The translations under genes were made by a program, and so were the position numbers. A DNA stretch of 64,000 bases. Origin: Hyphomicrobium sp. Its GTDB lineage: Bacteria > Pseudomonadota > Alphaproteobacteria > Rhizobiales > Hyphomicrobiaceae. The stretch covers positions 1 through 64,000 of the forward strand of contig JASBSU010000008.1 of the NCBI GenBank assembly GCA_030148725.1, in the 5' to 3' direction. Numbering within the stretch: position 1 is the first letter of the stretch; the number at the start of each line of letters is the position of its first letter. Shown here in pieces: positions 9,262 through 18,279 of the stretch. A model generated the notes under the pieces. It was given only the letters and a program-made list of their open reading frames with translations, had not been told where the DNA came from and searched no databases.

Positions 9262-9414
9262 GACGCAACCCCCTGAACGCTCTTACTCGAGCGGTGCAAG
9301 ACTACCACTGTCAACCGGCATTGTCCGCACCATCACTTGCGGCAACGCTGGCGAACCACAAACTTTCCTAATGTCGAGGACCGGCAATTTGTCGCGGCCT
9401 CGCCATCAGCATCT

Positions 9415-9807
9415 TCAAAGTGCGTCGGGCGTCTCGATACGCTCGACGTGCAGTCCCGGAAATCCCACCAGCGTTTCCGACAAACGAACGCCCGTCGCGG
9501 CGCGCGGCCGCGCCTGCAGCTTCACGAGCCAATAGCCGCGCGCGCCACGCGCTTTCAGCGCGGCGCTCACATGCTGAACCTTGAACGAGGGCACGCCTGC
9601 GTCGACGACCAGCACAGGAAATTCGAGCGGCATGTCGCTGACACGCGGCAGCGCGCCATTTCCGCCGGCGACTTTTTCGGCGGTTTCCTTGTCCATGTAG
9701 ATGAAGCGTCCCGAAGCGGACTTCGCTACGGGCTTGCGGCGGCGAACCGGCAGCGCGCGCGGCGGCAACGGCATGGACGACAGACGCAGAGAGAACGGAA
9801 CGGACAC
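9415..9807 (-). CDS. Hypothetical protein
   Basis: A 130-residue basic N-terminus (PPRALPVRRRKPVAKS) followed by a compact domain with hydrophobic strands (LEFPVLVVDAG, GYWLVKLQARP, LSETLVGFPGL). There is no signal peptide and no cysteine. The likely start is GTG at 9807, eight bases after a GGGGG stretch. The sequence is not recognised. It lies between two leftward genes, 154 bases from the start of its downstream neighbour. Composition and codon use match the surrounding genes, so it is probably real. Confidence 0.55.
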   Translation of the reverse strand: MSVPFSLRLSSMPLPPRALPVRRRKPVAKSASGRFIYMDKETAEKVAGGNGALPRVSDMPLEFPVLVVDAGVPSFKVQHVSAALKARGARGYWLVKLQARPRAATGVRLSETLVGFPGLHVERIETPDAL

Positions 9808-9916
9808 AGCATTTACCCCCGTAAAGCGCTGAGCAGGCCTAAGTCACCTAAACCTAACGGCAAAATTACGACCGCGCGAGCGTGCTCGCGACTTTGAGGC
9901 TCAGGGACCGCAGCTT

Positions 9917-10597
9917 TCAGGTGCGCAATTCGCGCGGCGCGAGATGCAGCGTGTAGCGCAGTCGCTGGGCGAGATTGCCGAGGGCGCCACGAAGATAGCC
10001 GTCGCGGCGGTAGTGCGCGGCGTTGGACACGGCACGCGCGGACAGCAGCTTGACCTTGCGCCCGCCGAGGCGGCGCACGAGGTCGATGTCCTCCATGATC
10101 GGCAGCGGGCGATGACCGCCGATGGCGTCGTACTCACGGCGCGAGATGAGCAATCCCTGCTCGCCGTAAGGCGTGCGCAGCACGGCACCGCGCACACGCA
10201 CGATCCCTTCCAGGGCGCGTGGGGCAAAGCCGTCGTCGTCGAGAGCAAAGCGGAACGCAGCTGCCACGTGGCGCGAGGCGCCCCGACCGACGCGCTCCAT
10301 GAAGTTATCGGCTTCGCGGTCCCAGCCGGCGTCGAGAACCGTGTCGGCGTTGAGGAAGAGCAACCAGGGATGGCGCGCGGCATGGGCGCCTGCACGGAGC
10401 TGCGCCCCGCGGTTGGCCGGCGTCGTGATGAGCTCGGCTCCCGCGTGATCGGCGATTTCGCGCGTCCGGTCGGTCGAACCGCCGTCAACGACGATCACCT
10501 CGCGCACAACGCCTTCGAGAGCCGCCGGCACGAGCGCGGTGAGCGTCGCGGGCAGAACCTTCTCGGCGTTGAGCGTCGGGATCACAACTGAGATCAT
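9917..10597 (-). CDS. Glycosyltransferase family 2 (GT-A fold)
   Basis: An inverting sugar transferase of the small family 2 group often found beside radical SAM or selenodomain genes. It opens MISVVIPTLNAEKVL, the nucleotide-sugar binding start; VDGGSTDRT (about residue 40) and LFLNADTVLD (about residue 80, the DxD-like metal site) follow. The likely catalytic acidic motif is MEDIDLVRRL near residue 170. The ATG at 10597 is chosen over the in-frame start at 10624 because an AGAGAG ribosome site lies just upstream and the protein then begins at the first strand. About 226 residues. The sugar and acceptor are unknown. Confidence 0.85.
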   Translation of the reverse strand: MISVVIPTLNAEKVLPATLTALVPAALEGVVREVIVVDGGSTDRTREIADHAGAELITTPANRGAQLRAGAHAARHPWLLFLNADTVLDAGWDREADNFMERVGRGASRHVAAAFRFALDDDGFAPRALEGIVRVRGAVLRTPYGEQGLLISRREYDAIGGHRPLPIMEDIDLVRRLGGRKVKLLSARAVSNAAHYRRDGYLRGALGNLAQRLRYTLHLAPRELRT

Positions 10598-10743
10598 CGG
10601 GCATCTCTCTGCCATGGGCGGCATCGCCTCAACAACTGCAAATGCGGGATTGCCTGGAAGGCGCGCAGTTTTTGACTTTGTTCTTTCTTTGTTCTCGATC
10701 GTCAGCTAGGATTGTCAGCACGGCGAGCAGCCCGAGGACGAGA

Positions 10744-11862
10744 GTGCAGAAGCGGCAGCGCGAAATTCCGAAGGTCGAGGCGACACCGGGCGGTCTTGTC
10801 GAAGATGAGCGCCGGCGGGGACGGGGCGCGCGCTCGAACCACACGGGGCGTTTCGAGGGCGAGCGCCGCGAAACCTTCGACGATGGCTGGGAGGGCCTCG
10901 GGGACCTCGATGCCTTCAAGACTACCGTATTCGACGATCCGGCACGCACCATCATCACGCGCAACGACAGCCCGGACATCTCGTTCGACCGGTCAATCAA
11001 CCCCTACCGGGGGTGCGAGCACGGCTGCATCCATTGCTTCGCGCGGCCAACGCACTGCTTTCTGGGCCACTCGGCTGGGCTCGACTTCGAGACGAAGCTC
11101 TATGCGCGCACCAACGCGGCCGCGCTGCTTGAAAAAGAGCTGGCCAATCCGCGCTATCAGCCGGCGTGCATGGCGATCGGGACCAACACCGATCCCTATC
11201 AGCCGATCGAACGCGAGCGGCGCATCATGCGCTCGATCCTCGAGGTGCTGGACCGGACAAATCACCCGGTCGGGATCGTCACGAAGTCGGCGCTGATCAC
11301 GCGCGACATCGACATCCTTTCCGGCATGGCGAAGCGCGGCCTTGCCCGCGCCGCCATCTCGGTGACGACGCTCGATCCGAAGATCGCGCGGTCGATGGAG
11401 CCTCGTGCGCCGACACCCAAGCGACGCCTCGATGCCGTGCGGCAGCTGGCGGAGGCTGGCATCCCGACCACCGTCATGGTGGCGCCGATCATTCCCGGCC
11501 TCACCGACGCGGAGATCGAACGCATCCTCGAGGCCGCAAAGGACGCCGGCGCGAGTGGCGCCGGCTATGTGATGCTGAGGTTACCGCTGGAGATCAGCGT
11601 GCTGTTCCGCGAGTGGCTGGCGTCGGAGTTCCCCGATCGTGCCGACCGCGTGATGCATCTGATGCAATCGATGCACGGGGGGCGCGATTACACCTCCGAG
11701 TTTGGCCTGCGCATGCGCGGGTCTGGGCCATATGCCGAGCAGATCGGCGCGCGATTCCGGCTCGCCGTGCGGCGGCTGGGGCTCGACGGCGAACGCGCGG
11801 CGCTGCGCACCGACCTCTTCCGTCGCCCCGTGCTCCACGGGCAACAAATGCCGCTTTTCTGA
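10744..11862 (+). CDS. Radical SAM protein, PA0069 / spore-photolyase-like family
   Basis: A cytosolic radical S-adenosylmethionine enzyme. The [4Fe-4S] motif CEHGCIHCF (CX3CX2C) follows the characteristic INPYRG segment near residue 85. GTNTDPYQPIER and KSALITRDIDIL are further conserved blocks of this Spl-related group, for which no firm substrate is known; DNA or RNA repair has been suggested from similarity. A GTG at 10744, preceded by GAGGA, is preferred to the earlier ATG at 10642, which would add about 34 residues of poor quality. The resulting length is about 372 residues. The gene is divergent from the glycosyltransferase and upstream of rnhB. Confidence 0.87.
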   Translation: MQKRQREIPKVEATPGGLVEDERRRGRGARSNHTGRFEGERRETFDDGWEGLGDLDAFKTTVFDDPARTIITRNDSPDISFDRSINPYRGCEHGCIHCFARPTHCFLGHSAGLDFETKLYARTNAAALLEKELANPRYQPACMAIGTNTDPYQPIERERRIMRSILEVLDRTNHPVGIVTKSALITRDIDILSGMAKRGLARAAISVTTLDPKIARSMEPRAPTPKRRLDAVRQLAEAGIPTTVMVAPIIPGLTDAEIERILEAAKDAGASGAGYVMLRLPLEISVLFREWLASEFPDRADRVMHLMQSMHGGRDYTSEFGLRMRGSGPYAEQIGARFRLAVRRLGLDGERAALRTDLFRRPVLHGQQMPLF

Positions 11863-11930
11863 CGGTTTTCCTCAAGCTGGTGATGATGGCGCTTTGACTT
11901 GGCCACACGGCGGGCCGAACCTGCGCGGCC

Positions 11931-12590
11931 ATGAGACAACCTGCTGCCGAACCGAGACCGAGGCCGACCTTCGAGTTGGAAGCCGCCGAGCTGCAATTGC
12001 ATGGCGGCCCGGTCGCGGGCGTGGACGAAGCCGGACGGGGACCGCTGGCCGGTCCGGTTGTGGCCGCTGCAGTAATCCTCGATCCAGAGCGCATCCCGGA
12101 CGGCATCGACGATTCCAAAGTGCTCGACGAGGACGCGCGCGAATTCCTCTACGGCCGCATCAAAGCGACGTCGATCATCGCGGTCGGCATCGCGGACGTG
12201 GATCGCATCGACGAGCTCAACATCCTGCACGCCACGATGTGGGCGATGGCGCAAGCAGTCTCGCGGCTTCCGCAGCTGCCGAAACTCGTCGCCATCGACG
12301 GCAACCGCGCTCCGAAGCTGAAATGCCAATCGCGCACGGTCGTGAAAGGCGATGCCCGCTGCCTGTCGATCGCTGCGGCCTCGATCATCGCCAAGGTCAC
12401 GCGTGACCGGCTCATGGTGCAGCTCGCGGCGAAGCATCCAGGATACGGCTTCGAGCGTCACAAAGGCTACGGCACACCGGAGCATCACGACGCGATCAAG
12501 CGGCTCGGCGTGACGGTGCATCACCGGCGCTCGTTCCGCGCCGTTCAGCTTGCGCTCGGCCTCATCACCGAGGACGCGGGAGTTGTATAG
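11931..12590 (+). CDS. rnhB: Ribonuclease HII
   Basis: Cleaves RNA in RNA-DNA hybrids and at single misincorporated ribonucleotides. The active-site segment VAGVDEAGRGPLAGPVVAAA starts near residue 28, with the catalytic DE pair; the third carboxylate sits in LVAIDGNRAP near residue 122, and ASIIAKVTRDRLM is the fourth conserved block. Length is 219 residues, normal. It lies upstream of ccrM on the same strand, an order seen in many Hyphomicrobiales, but a GANTC-rich promoter region separates the two. Confidence 0.95.
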   Translation: MRQPAAEPRPRPTFELEAAELQLHGGPVAGVDEAGRGPLAGPVVAAAVILDPERIPDGIDDSKVLDEDAREFLYGRIKATSIIAVGIADVDRIDELNILHATMWAMAQAVSRLPQLPKLVAIDGNRAPKLKCQSRTVVKGDARCLSIAAASIIAKVTRDRLMVQLAAKHPGYGFERHKGYGTPEHHDAIKRLGVTVHHRRSFRAVQLALGLITEDAGVV

Positions 12591-12618
12591 ATTCCCAATC
12601 ACGCCAAGTGCTTGATTG

Positions 12619-12682
12619 GACTCGACTCTGCATCGGCAACAGAGAAATCGCTGGTCAAGGGACTCCGCGCTTCGCTAGAGTC
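12619..12682 (+). promoter_or_regulatory. Cluster of four GANTC methylation sites upstream of ccrM
   Basis: GACTC occurs at 12619-12623, 12624-12628 and 12661-12665, and GAGTC at 12678-12682, all within 64 bases and 70-135 bases before the ccrM start. GANTC is the target of CcrM itself. In Caulobacter, ccrM transcription is tied to the methylation state of GANTC sites in its promoter, so this cluster likely serves the same feedback (inference). One site per 256 bases is expected by chance. Confidence 0.75.
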
Positions 12683-12723
12683 CCCTCGTTCCGGCGTGCT
12701 TTTTTGCGCGGCGGGACGCGTAA

Positions 12724-13881
<1,158 letters not shown>

Positions 13882-13904
13882 CTGCTTCTCGCTGTTTTCG
13901 CTGG

Positions 13905-13942
13905 CGCGACGGGTGGTTGAGAAACCTTTGCCACCCGTCGCG
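13905..13942 (+). terminator. Strong hairpin after ccrM
   Basis: A perfect 12-bp inverted repeat, CGCGACGGGTGG and CCACCCGTCGCG, with a 14-base loop, begins 24 bases past the ccrM stop. The following TTCT is only a weak U tract, so efficiency is uncertain. Confidence 0.55.
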
Positions 13943-14079
13943 TTCTAGCGCGCGCAGGTTCTGACCTAAGTCGCCAGGGAGCATATTTCCCCGCTGCGAG
14001 ACGTGACGCCGCAGTGGACGGGGCGCGTCGACGGGCGTAATCCAGATCCCCGTTGATATGCATATTATCGGGGCAGGTA

Positions 14080-15429
14080 ATGCGTCGCATTTCGGTGAGA
14101 ACCGACCGCTTGCTCGTTATTGGAGCGGGCCCAGTTGGCTTGGCGATGGCCGACGCTTTGAAGCGCCGCGGTATCGCCTACGATCAAGTCGATGCGAGTG
14201 ACGGCGTCGGCGGACTGTGGCGCCATGGTGTGTACCAGGGCGTGCACATCGTCTCCTCGAAGGCATCGACCGGGTATACCGATTATCCGATGCCTGCTCA
14301 CTATCCGGACTTTCCGTCCAGTGCGCAGATGCTGCGCTACCTCGAAAGCTTCGCCTACGATCGCAACCTCGATGGCAACCTCGAGGTGCGCCGCAAAGTC
14401 GTGCGCGCGACGCCGCTCGCCGACGAGAGCTGGCAGGTGACTTTCGAAGACGGCGAGGAGAGGACGTACAAGGGCGTCGTCGTCTGCAACGGGCATCACT
14501 GGGATAAGCGCCTGCCGCAGTATCCCGGCCGTTTCACCGGAACGACGATCCACTCCGTGGACTACAAGGAACCCAAGCAGCTCGCCGGCAAGCGCGTGCT
14601 GGTGGTCGGCGGCGGCAACTCGGGTTGCGACATCGTCTGCGAGTCGGCGCGCGTCGGGGCATCGTGCGACTGGAGCCTGCGTTCGGGCTACTGGTTCCTG
14701 CCGAAGACGGTTTTCGGTACGCCGCTCACCGATCTGCCGATCTGGAACCTGCCGGTGGCGCTGCAGCGGCTGATCCTGCGCGCCATCGTGAGCGCCTTTA
14801 TCGGCGACTACCGCCGATATGGCTTGCCCAAACCGAGCTACAGGCTGTTCGAGCGGCATCCGGCGTTCGGAACGGACGTGCTCAACTATCTTCGGCAGGG
14901 CCGCGTCAAGCCACGCCCGGATATTGAGCGCTTTTCGGGCACGAAGGTGCATTTCGTCGACGGCAGCGTCGGCGAATACGATCTCGTCGTGACGGCTACG
15001 GGCTTCAACAATTCCATTCCGTTCCTGCCGAAGAGCCTGGTGCCGATCGAGAACGACGTGGTGCACGTCTACGGCGGCGCATTCCCGGCCAACGTGAAGA
15101 ACCTCTACGTGGTCGGCTGGGCGCAACCGCGCAACGGCTTCGGCACCATCATCTCGCCGGCCGCAAAGCTCTATGCGGAGATGATCGCCTTGCAGGACGA
15201 GATGGAGCTGCCGATCGGCTTCATCCTCAAGTGGCGCGGATTCAAAGTGCCGCCGTCACAGCTCATCGATCCGGGCGCCACGCGCCGCACGATCTGGATC
15301 GCGCATAAGATACTGCCGCTGCTCAAGCGGCGCTCGCGGATGCTTGCCGCGAAAGGCGTGCGGCCGCCGTTCGATCCCTCGCTGTACCCATTCGAGGGCG
15401 ACGGCGAGCCGGTGGCGGTTAATCAGTAA
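14080..15429 (+). CDS. Flavin-containing monooxygenase-like FAD/NADPH enzyme
   Basis: A two-dinucleotide-fold oxidoreductase of the FMO / cyclohexanone monooxygenase group. FAD motif LLVIGAGPVGLAMAD is at about residue 10 and the NADPH motif VLVVGGGNSGCDIVCE near residue 180. VVTATGFNNSIPF near residue 308 is the conserved ATG motif between domains. These enzymes oxygenate soft nucleophiles or ketones; the substrate cannot be read here. ATG at 14080 is chosen over the TTG at 14053. Length about 449 residues, normal. The gene is single, between ccrM and a palindromic repeat region. Confidence 0.87.
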   Translation: MRRISVRTDRLLVIGAGPVGLAMADALKRRGIAYDQVDASDGVGGLWRHGVYQGVHIVSSKASTGYTDYPMPAHYPDFPSSAQMLRYLESFAYDRNLDGNLEVRRKVVRATPLADESWQVTFEDGEERTYKGVVVCNGHHWDKRLPQYPGRFTGTTIHSVDYKEPKQLAGKRVLVVGGGNSGCDIVCESARVGASCDWSLRSGYWFLPKTVFGTPLTDLPIWNLPVALQRLILRAIVSAFIGDYRRYGLPKPSYRLFERHPAFGTDVLNYLRQGRVKPRPDIERFSGTKVHFVDGSVGEYDLVVTATGFNNSIPFLPKSLVPIENDVVHVYGGAFPANVKNLYVVGWAQPRNGFGTIISPAAKLYAEMIALQDEMELPIGFILKWRGFKVPPSQLIDPGATRRTIWIAHKILPLLKRRSRMLAAKGVRPPFDPSLYPFEGDGEPVAVNQ

Positions 15430-15432
15430 TTC

Positions 15433-15585
15433 TGACTGACGCAAGCTGAGGGAAGCTTGGTGTGCGGCTGAAGTCGCGCGAGCTGAGAGCCGCGCCTTAG
15501 GCGCGGGGCGGCCAAACGGAGGCGCTCCCCGGGACGGGCCCGGGGAGACGATCCGGGCCGTGAGGCCCGGTCATGCAAGACGGAA
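15433..15585. repeat. GC-rich palindromic intergenic repeat, copy 2
   Basis: Again between convergent genes. The first 60 bases match copy 1 (1806-1868) with few differences: an ACTGAC start, CTGAG, then GAAGCTTGGTGTGCGGC, then GTCGCGCGAG and AGCCGCGCC. Downstream are perfect or near-perfect palindromes CCGCGCCTTAGGCGCGG, a CTCCCCGGG / CCCGGGGAG pair and CCGGGCCGTGAGGCCCGG. The region could fold into several hairpins in RNA from either strand. Confidence 0.7.
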
Positions 15586-15587
15586 GA

Positions 15588-15842
15588 CTAGCGCTGGACG
15601 CGCTCGCGATGCGGGACGTCGGTCGGGCGCACCTCGCCAGTGCGCTCGCGGTAGGCGAGGCCCGGATAGTACGGATAGGCGTAGCCCTTGTAATAGAAGT
15701 AGTAAGGGCCCTGGAAATCCTGCGGCAGGCGGCGATACTTCACGTCGCCCGACGGGGTCCGGTAGAACTCAGCCTGCGCCGGAAGGGCGGCAAGGGTGAG
15801 CGCAGCAAAGGCAGCCGAGCCGAGCGCAAAGGTGATCCGCAT
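15588..15842 (-). CDS. Small secreted tyrosine-rich hypothetical protein
   Basis: An 84-residue product with a signal peptide (RITFALGSAAFAALTLAALP, cleavage after AQA near residue 25). The mature part is very rich in tyrosine and proline (YYFYYKGYAYPYYPGLAYRE). The ATG at 15842 has a near-perfect AGGAGA ribosome site; an earlier in-frame ATG at 15908 lacks one and would hide the signal peptide. No family recognised. A Tyr/Pro-rich exported peptide could be an envelope component, but that is speculation. Confidence 0.6.
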   Translation of the reverse strand: MRITFALGSAAFAALTLAALPAQAEFYRTPSGDVKYRRLPQDFQGPYYFYYKGYAYPYYPGLAYRERTGEVRPTDVPHRERVQR

Positions 15843-16311
15843 GTTCTCCTCGTAGATCCTCTCAAGGACCACGGAAAACATGTCGTTCCCCCCCGAGGTC
15901 CGCCTCATTTCGAGAAAGTAACAACGGTCGCTTAACTAAGGGTGACTGCAATGCCACGCCTTGTCCCCAATACGCAGCGGAAAGGTCGTCATAGAGGCTA
16001 GGGCGCGTGCCGACCGGTGGCGGAGGGGCAAGTCAGCGGAGGCTGGTTCCAGTACCCCTCGAAGTTCAGGCAAACCGAAGACCGGTCGTTGGCCCCGCCT
16101 CGGGGTCCGGACCGGCAGCTCACCTCAGAGGGTCCTGAGCCGCTCAATATGCCAGCGGGCGCAATCGGGAGAAGCCGCAGCCCATCAGCGCGAGCGAGGC
16201 GCGACTTGCGATCGTGCGCACACCGATGTTCTCAACGCGACAGGAACTTTTCTGTTATCATTGGCGTCATAAGGTGGGGGCTGCGTTTCCCCCTGAGTTG
16301 CGGAGCTTACT
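15843..16311. other. Gene-free stretch upstream of ku with a structured hairpin
   Basis: 469 bases with no convincing coding frame. It separates the divergent small secreted gene and ku. A bipartite hairpin lies at 16082-16115: outer stem CCGGTC/GACCGG and inner stem GGCCCCG/CGGGGTC around a 3-base loop. The right end carries an EcfG-like promoter. A small RNA is possible but no known RNA family is recognised. Confidence 0.4.
16243..16268 (+). promoter_or_regulatory. Candidate EcfG (general stress sigma) promoter for ku
   Basis: GGAAC at 16243-16247, a 17-base spacer, then CGTC at 16265-16268, against the alphaproteobacterial EcfG consensus GGAAC-N16/17-CGTT: one mismatch. It lies 43 bases before the ku ATG. 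In Sinorhizobium some ku genes belong to the RpoE2 regulon (established), which fits; function here is inferred. Confidence 0.6.
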
Positions 16312-17172
16312 ATGGCCGCGCGTGCATACTGGAAGGGCTTCCTGCGCCTCTCCCTCGTCTCGATCGCTGTCGAACTCTACAACGCCGTCGAGTCGAAATC
16401 CGAAATCTCATTCCGGCAGATTCACAAGCCCTCCGGCCGCCGCATCAACTACACAAAGACGGTGCAAGGCATCGGCGAGATCAAAAGCTCCGACATCGTG
16501 AAGGGGTACGAGGTCGGTCAGGACACGTACGTCACGCTGGAGCCCGAGGAGATCGAAGCGGTCAAGCTGGAGAGCAAGAAGACCATCGACCTCGTGAAGT
16601 TCGTCGACGTTGCGGAAATCGATCCGCGCTATTTCGAGCGGCCGTATTACGTCGCTCCGGCCGACAAGCATTCGGCCGAAGGATATGTCGTCATCCGCGA
16701 GGCTTTGAAAAAGACCGGCAAGGCTGGTCTTGCGCAGCTCACCATCGGGGGGCGGGAGTGGCTGGTCGCGATTACCGCGCTCGGCGACGGCTTACTCATG
16801 GAAATGCTGCGCTATGCCGACGAGCTGCGCGAGCCGGCCGACTTCTTCGACGAGGTGCCGTCGCTGAAGCCGGACAAGGAGATGGTCGACCTCGCCGTGG
16901 AGCTGATCGAGCGCAAGGCTGGCGACTTCAAGCCGGACGCGTTCGAGGATCACTACGCGACAGCGCTGCGCGAACTGGTCAACAAGAAGATGAAGGGTCA
17001 CAAGATCAAGGCACCGCAGGAAGAAGCAGCGCCAGGCAGCGCCAAGGTCATCGACCTCATGTCGGCGTTGCGCAAATCGATCGGTGAGAGCGGCGGCAAG
17101 GAGAAGCCGGCACGCGCAACGAGCCGTCGCGCTCCGGCAGCGGGGCGGCGCACTGCCAAGCGGCGCGCCTAA
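16312..17172 (+). CDS. ku: Ku DNA end-binding protein (non-homologous end joining)
   Basis: Homodimeric ring that threads onto broken DNA ends and recruits LigD. The N-terminus WKGFLRLSLVSIAVELYNAV is the standard start of bacterial Ku, followed by SFRQIHKPSGRRINYTKTV and the conserved YYVAPADKHSAEGYVVIREAL near residue 105. The core ends near residue 255; the last 30 residues are a basic Lys/Arg/Ala tail (ATSRRAPAAGRRTAKRRA) like the DNA-binding tails of some rhizobial Ku proteins. Total 286 residues, normal. No ligD is in the window. The candidate EcfG promoter upstream suggests stress-phase expression. Confidence 0.96.
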   Translation: MAARAYWKGFLRLSLVSIAVELYNAVESKSEISFRQIHKPSGRRINYTKTVQGIGEIKSSDIVKGYEVGQDTYVTLEPEEIEAVKLESKKTIDLVKFVDVAEIDPRYFERPYYVAPADKHSAEGYVVIREALKKTGKAGLAQLTIGGREWLVAITALGDGLLMEMLRYADELREPADFFDEVPSLKPDKEMVDLAVELIERKAGDFKPDAFEDHYATALRELVNKKMKGHKIKAPQEEAAPGSAKVIDLMSALRKSIGESGGKEKPARATSRRAPAAGRRTAKRRA

Positions 17173-17192
17173 GTCCGCGGCGACGAGCGATC

Positions 17193-17495
17193 ATGGCGCC
17201 GAAGAAGCCCGCCCAGCGCGCCGCAACGAAGCCGTCCAAATCTGCGGCCGAGAAGGATGTTGCTGCACCCAGCGTTACGCGCCGGCTGATCGGGTTCGCG
17301 CCTCAAACGCTGCAGGCGCTGCTTTTGCTCTCGCACGACACCGGCAAGGGCATGCAGGCCCTGGCTGACGAGGCGTTCGGAGACCTCCTGAAGAAGCATG
17401 GGCGTCCGCCCAACCTCAAAGAGGCCCTGCGGCAGTCTACGCGGCAAATCCCGGCCAATGACAGAACGCCGACGCGTAGAGCGAAATCTCGCTGA
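17193..17495 (+). CDS. Small basic protein, ribbon-helix-helix-like
   Basis: A 100-residue product beginning 20 bases after ku. Residues 1-25 are Lys/Ala-rich and disordered, resembling the Ku tail. The segment from about residue 30 to 80 (IGFAPQTLQALLLLSHDTGK, then MQALADEAFGDLLKKHGRP) looks like a short ribbon-helix-helix or related helical domain; the strand is less clear than in true repressors. The spacing suggests co-transcription with ku. It could be a DNA-binding accessory of end joining, but this rests on position and composition only. Confidence 0.6.
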   Translation: MAPKKPAQRAATKPSKSAAEKDVAAPSVTRRLIGFAPQTLQALLLLSHDTGKGMQALADEAFGDLLKKHGRPPNLKEALRQSTRQIPANDRTPTRRAKSR

Positions 17496-17736
17496 AGGTT
17501 GTTCGGCCGGCGCCGCGAACAGCGCTAAGCGCCGCCCTGGACCGTTAATGACAAGCGACAAGTTGAAGCGCTCGCTCACTCGTCAGACAACTGACTAACT
17601 CCGACTTTGCAGGGATTTGGCTGGTTAATTTTTGGTATATTGCAAAGCGTTACAACTCTTTGAAAGAACGACACATTTCCCTCCGCGTTGAGCTATGCAA
17701 CGAAGCCCCCGTCTGCAACAACCGAGGGAAGATCCC

Positions 17737-18084
17737 ATGCAAGCCCTACGCGCTGGAATGTTCGCCGCCGTGGCCCTGCTGCCTTTCGCAGCCGCCAATG
17801 CTCAAACGGGCGTTGCGTCCCACTATTCGGACCTGTCCGTCACCGCCAGCGGTCGCTCTTACAGCTCGGGCGCAATGGTTGCCGCTCATCGCTCGCATCC
17901 GTTCGGCACCAAGCTGCGCGTCAAGAACCTGCGCAACGGCCGCTCGGTGGTCGTCACCGTGGTCGACCGCGGACCGTTCGTGAAGGGTCGCATCATCGAT
18001 CTGTCGAAGGGCGCTGCCAACGCGCTCGGCTTCTCGGGCCTGCAGCGCGTCGAAGTCGCTGTGATCGGTAAGGGCGGCAAGTAA
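17737..18084 (+). CDS. rlpA: RlpA-like septal/cell wall protein (double-psi beta-barrel)
   Basis: A short exported protein of 115 residues: signal peptide about 1-22 (ending AAANA) and one RlpA double-psi barrel domain. GVASHYSD, ASGRSY, AAHRSHPFGTKLRVKNL, VVDRGPF and GRIIDLSKGAANALGF are the conserved blocks, including the putative catalytic Asp of VVDRG. RlpA proteins bind or cleave denuded glycan strands of peptidoglycan. There is no SPOR domain, so septal targeting is not evident. The ATG at 17737 has a GAGGGAAG ribosome site; an earlier in-frame start at 17695 is less likely. Confidence 0.87.
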   Translation: MQALRAGMFAAVALLPFAAANAQTGVASHYSDLSVTASGRSYSSGAMVAAHRSHPFGTKLRVKNLRNGRSVVVTVVDRGPFVKGRIIDLSKGAANALGFSGLQRVEVAVIGKGGK

Positions 18085-18125
18085 CGCCGCCAAAAAGCGT
18101 CCGCACGACTGGCTCCGGCCTCAAC

Positions 18126-18155
18126 AGACCCTTCCGACAGACGTCGGGAGGGTCT
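18126..18155 (+). terminator. Intrinsic terminator-like hairpin after rlpA
   Basis: Stem AGACCCTTCCGAC / GTCGGGAGGGTCT (13 bp with one mismatch) and a 4-base loop, 41 bases after the rlpA stop, followed by TGTGCTTCGTGCT. The U tract is broken. Confidence 0.6.
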
Positions 18156-18279
18156 TGTGCTTCGTGCTCCCCAGCGTCCGGGGAAAATGTCTATTATTTA
18201 AAACAGTATACGCCCTTTCTCATCTTATCTTTATCCGCCCCGCGTTAGCTTGCGGCCTCTTTCGGTTGGGGCCCTATCG

